From assembly GCA_045121095.1 (NCBI GenBank), contig JBGVFN010000028.1, positions 1-6,040 of the forward strand: 6,040 nucleotides of DNA, written 5' to 3'. The DNA is from TWA4 sp045121095 (GTDB lineage Bacteria > Bacillota > Clostridia > Lachnospirales > Lachnospiraceae). The position numbers and the translations under genes were made by a program. Below the pieces are notes generated by a model. It saw only the letters and a program-made list of their open reading frames with translations. It had not been told where the DNA came from and did no database searches. Of the stretch, positions 4,665-6,040 are shown piece after piece (the stretch's first letter is position 1; the number at the start of each line of letters is the position of its first letter).

Positions 4665-5958
4665 ATTTCTTTTTTACATCATCCTTGGTTTTCTCTGGAA
4701 TTCCTCTCACTTTGCGGAATGTTACAAGTTTCTTCTGGAGTTCTTCCGGAAGTTCTCTGGGAACAGGGAATACTTTTGCATTAATTACAGCATCAGAGAA
4801 TTTGACCATAAATTCTACGGTGCGGATAAAGGTATCCGGATCCAGATAATCCATCACATCCCGGCGGGAATGAATTTCCGCACCGCCGTTGCAGGAGCGT
4901 CTGGAGAAGCTGACAGCAGGTACTCCGGCATTTGCAAAGGCAGAAGAATCGGAGGAATGTAAGTCGATTGAGGACTGAATGGGAAATCCTTCCAATTTTG
5001 CCAGAAAATCAATATAAGTTTTGACAGATTCATCACAGGAGCAGATTACAGTATCATATCCCAGCAGAACACCGGTCATGTCCACGTTGATATCCAGTAA
5101 ATGGGTGGATAATTCGGATTCGTGCATTTCGCAGTATGCTCTGGAACCCAGCAGTCCCTGTTCTTCGGCACCGCACCAGATAAATTTTACAGTTCGTTTA
5201 GGGGGATTTGCTTTAAAATGATGCATCAATTCCATAATGGTCATGGCACCAGTGCCATTATCCCATGCACCGGCGGAGTAGATGACAGAATCATAGTGGG
5301 CCGAGAAGGTTATAATTTCTTCCGGTTTTTCTGTACCTTTAATGGTAGCGATGACATTGTGGCTTTTTACCATCTTTTTGGCATCCTGTTTCAATACCAT
5401 ACGAATTTCCTGGGGATGCATGCGAAGCAGCTTCTGGGCTTCTGTAATATGTATCATAAGACCAGGAAGATTAAAAGGATCATCGGGATGTTTTCTCACA
5501 TTTCTGGTACGCAGCTGCGGAATCATTTCTTCCGGATCAAATAAAGAACCGAATGTAATAATAAAACCAACTGCACCGGCTTTCATCATATTGTCCCGAA
5601 CTTCAGGCTTCAGAGCACCGGACAGCAGTACGATCTTTCCTTTTGCATCCAGCATATTGAGTTCGCTGCCATTTTCAACATAGCATAAAGGAGCGGAAAT
5701 TCCTTCATCGGGGGTCTCACCGCTTCTGCCAAGAGCAATACAGGGAATACTGCAAAATTCCGGCTGAGTCACTTCCAGTTTTGCTTCAAAAATATCGGGT
5801 TTACTGATTTCAAATTCTTCTAAAATAACAGGAACATCCGCTTTTATGCATTCTTCTTCAAGCATGTGGGCGCACAATAATTCTTTGTCTGTTCCTGCAA
5901 TGCGCTCAAAACTTATCTTTTCCAATAATTTAAATGCTCTATCCTTACATACATTCAT
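4663..5958 (-). CDS. M28-family zinc metallopeptidase (aminopeptidase-like), upstream paralog
   Basis: 431 residues, the first gene of the pair. It aligns without gaps to the downstream copy over residues 1-420; I count about 291 identities (69%). The same ligands are kept: His221, Asp233, Glu266, Asp293, His363, with Glu265 as base. Residues 211-276 around the active site are almost unchanged, whereas the lid around 108-130 and 155-168, and the stretch 345-357 near the pocket, differ most. The motif GGEEFG of the other copy is GAEEQG here. This is an old tandem duplication with possible shift in substrate preference (inference). No signal peptide is seen, so it is probably cytoplasmic, where it could trim imported or internal peptides. 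The start is supported by AAGAGG ending 9 bases before the ATG. No dedicated regulator is adjacent. Confidence 0.9.
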   Translation of the reverse strand: MNVCKDRAFKLLEKISFERIAGTDKELLCAHMLEEECIKADVPVILEEFEISKPDIFEAKLEVTQPEFCSIPCIALGRSGETPDEGISAPLCYVENGSELNMLDAKGKIVLLSGALKPEVRDNMMKAGAVGFIITFGSLFDPEEMIPQLRTRNVRKHPDDPFNLPGLMIHITEAQKLLRMHPQEIRMVLKQDAKKMVKSHNVIATIKGTEKPEEIITFSAHYDSVIYSAGAWDNGTGAMTIMELMHHFKANPPKRTVKFIWCGAEEQGLLGSRAYCEMHESELSTHLLDINVDMTGVLLGYDTVICSCDESVKTYIDFLAKLEGFPIQSSIDLHSSDSSAFANAGVPAVSFSRRSCNGGAEIHSRRDVMDYLDPDTFIRTVEFMVKFSDAVINAKVFPVPRELPEELQKKLVTFRKVRGIPEKTKDDVKKK

Positions 5959-5967
5959 AAATATTAA

Positions 5968-5983
5968 CCTCTTTTCTATTTTA
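5968..5983 (-). promoter_or_regulatory. Ribosome binding site and candidate -10 of the M28 pair
   Basis: AGAGG (plus 5968-5972) is the ribosome binding site. TAAAAT (plus 5978-5983; 5 of 6 to TATAAT) is the only good -10-like box, but it has no convincing -35 and would put the start of transcription almost on the ribosome binding site. The real promoter may lie elsewhere in 5984-6040, where the sequence is very AT-rich. Confidence 0.3.
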
Positions 5984-6034
5984 CACCAGTTTACAACTTT
6001 TTAAATAAAAAAATACAAATACATCTCTTTGTAG

Positions 6035-6040
6035 TATAAT
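6035..6040 (+). promoter_or_regulatory. Possible -10 box pointing out of the window
   Basis: A perfect TATAAT ends the window. The sequence 17 bases upstream (AATACA, 6012-6017) is a poor -35. A divergent gene to the right would fit, but this cannot be decided here. Confidence 0.25.

Noticed and set aside
3355..5958. Repeated DNA at this locus as a mobile element or assembly duplication
   Set aside because: The two copies differ at roughly 30% of residues and have distinct C-termini, so this is an old gene duplication and not an assembly artefact or recent repeat.

Overview
This is about 6 kb of AT-leaning DNA with strong AGGAGG-type ribosome binding sites, Rpn-family remnants, small GNAT enzymes and a LysR/EamA pair. 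Together these suggest a gut-type Firmicute of class Clostridia, probably a Lachnospiraceae (Blautia/Dorea-like). That placement is inferred from protein style; no marker gene is present.

Left part (1-751): a decayed accessory patch. A short non-coding block with hairpins abuts the 3' part of an Rpn/PD-(D/E)XK nuclease gene that has lost its catalytic half. Inside the surviving part, a near-ideal Shine-Dalgarno precedes an internal ATG, so a 61-residue C-terminal protein could still be made. This matches the layout of the intragenic RpnS antitoxins known within rpn genes. Its end overlaps a 51-codon C-terminal fragment of a GNAT acetyltransferase, which also has a well-placed ribosome binding site.

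Middle part (752-3354): an intact GNAT acetyltransferase (+) converges on a LysR-type regulator (-) across a short terminator-like hairpin. The lysR gene diverges from an EamA/DMT-family transporter gene (+). The 209-base region between them holds a good sigma-A promoter for the transporter, a perfect 6-bp dyad lying between its -35 and -10 boxes, and three copies of ATGTAAA. The layout suggests the regulator controls the transporter. The transporter gene ends with an odd in-frame coding-like tail after its stop, then a strong two-way terminator.

Right part (3355-6040): two tandem minus-strand genes, 17 bases apart, encode M28-family zinc aminopeptidase-like proteins. By hand count they are about 69% identical without gaps over 420 residues. 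Both keep all predicted zinc ligands and lack a signal peptide, so they look like a cytoplasmic paralogous pair made from one transcript. The window ends in a possible promoter pointing out to the right.

I see no RNA gene, CRISPR array, complete insertion sequence or unmistakably new system. The most interesting items are the orphan rpnS-like internal gene, the operator-promoter arrangement of lysR/eamA and the M28 duplication.
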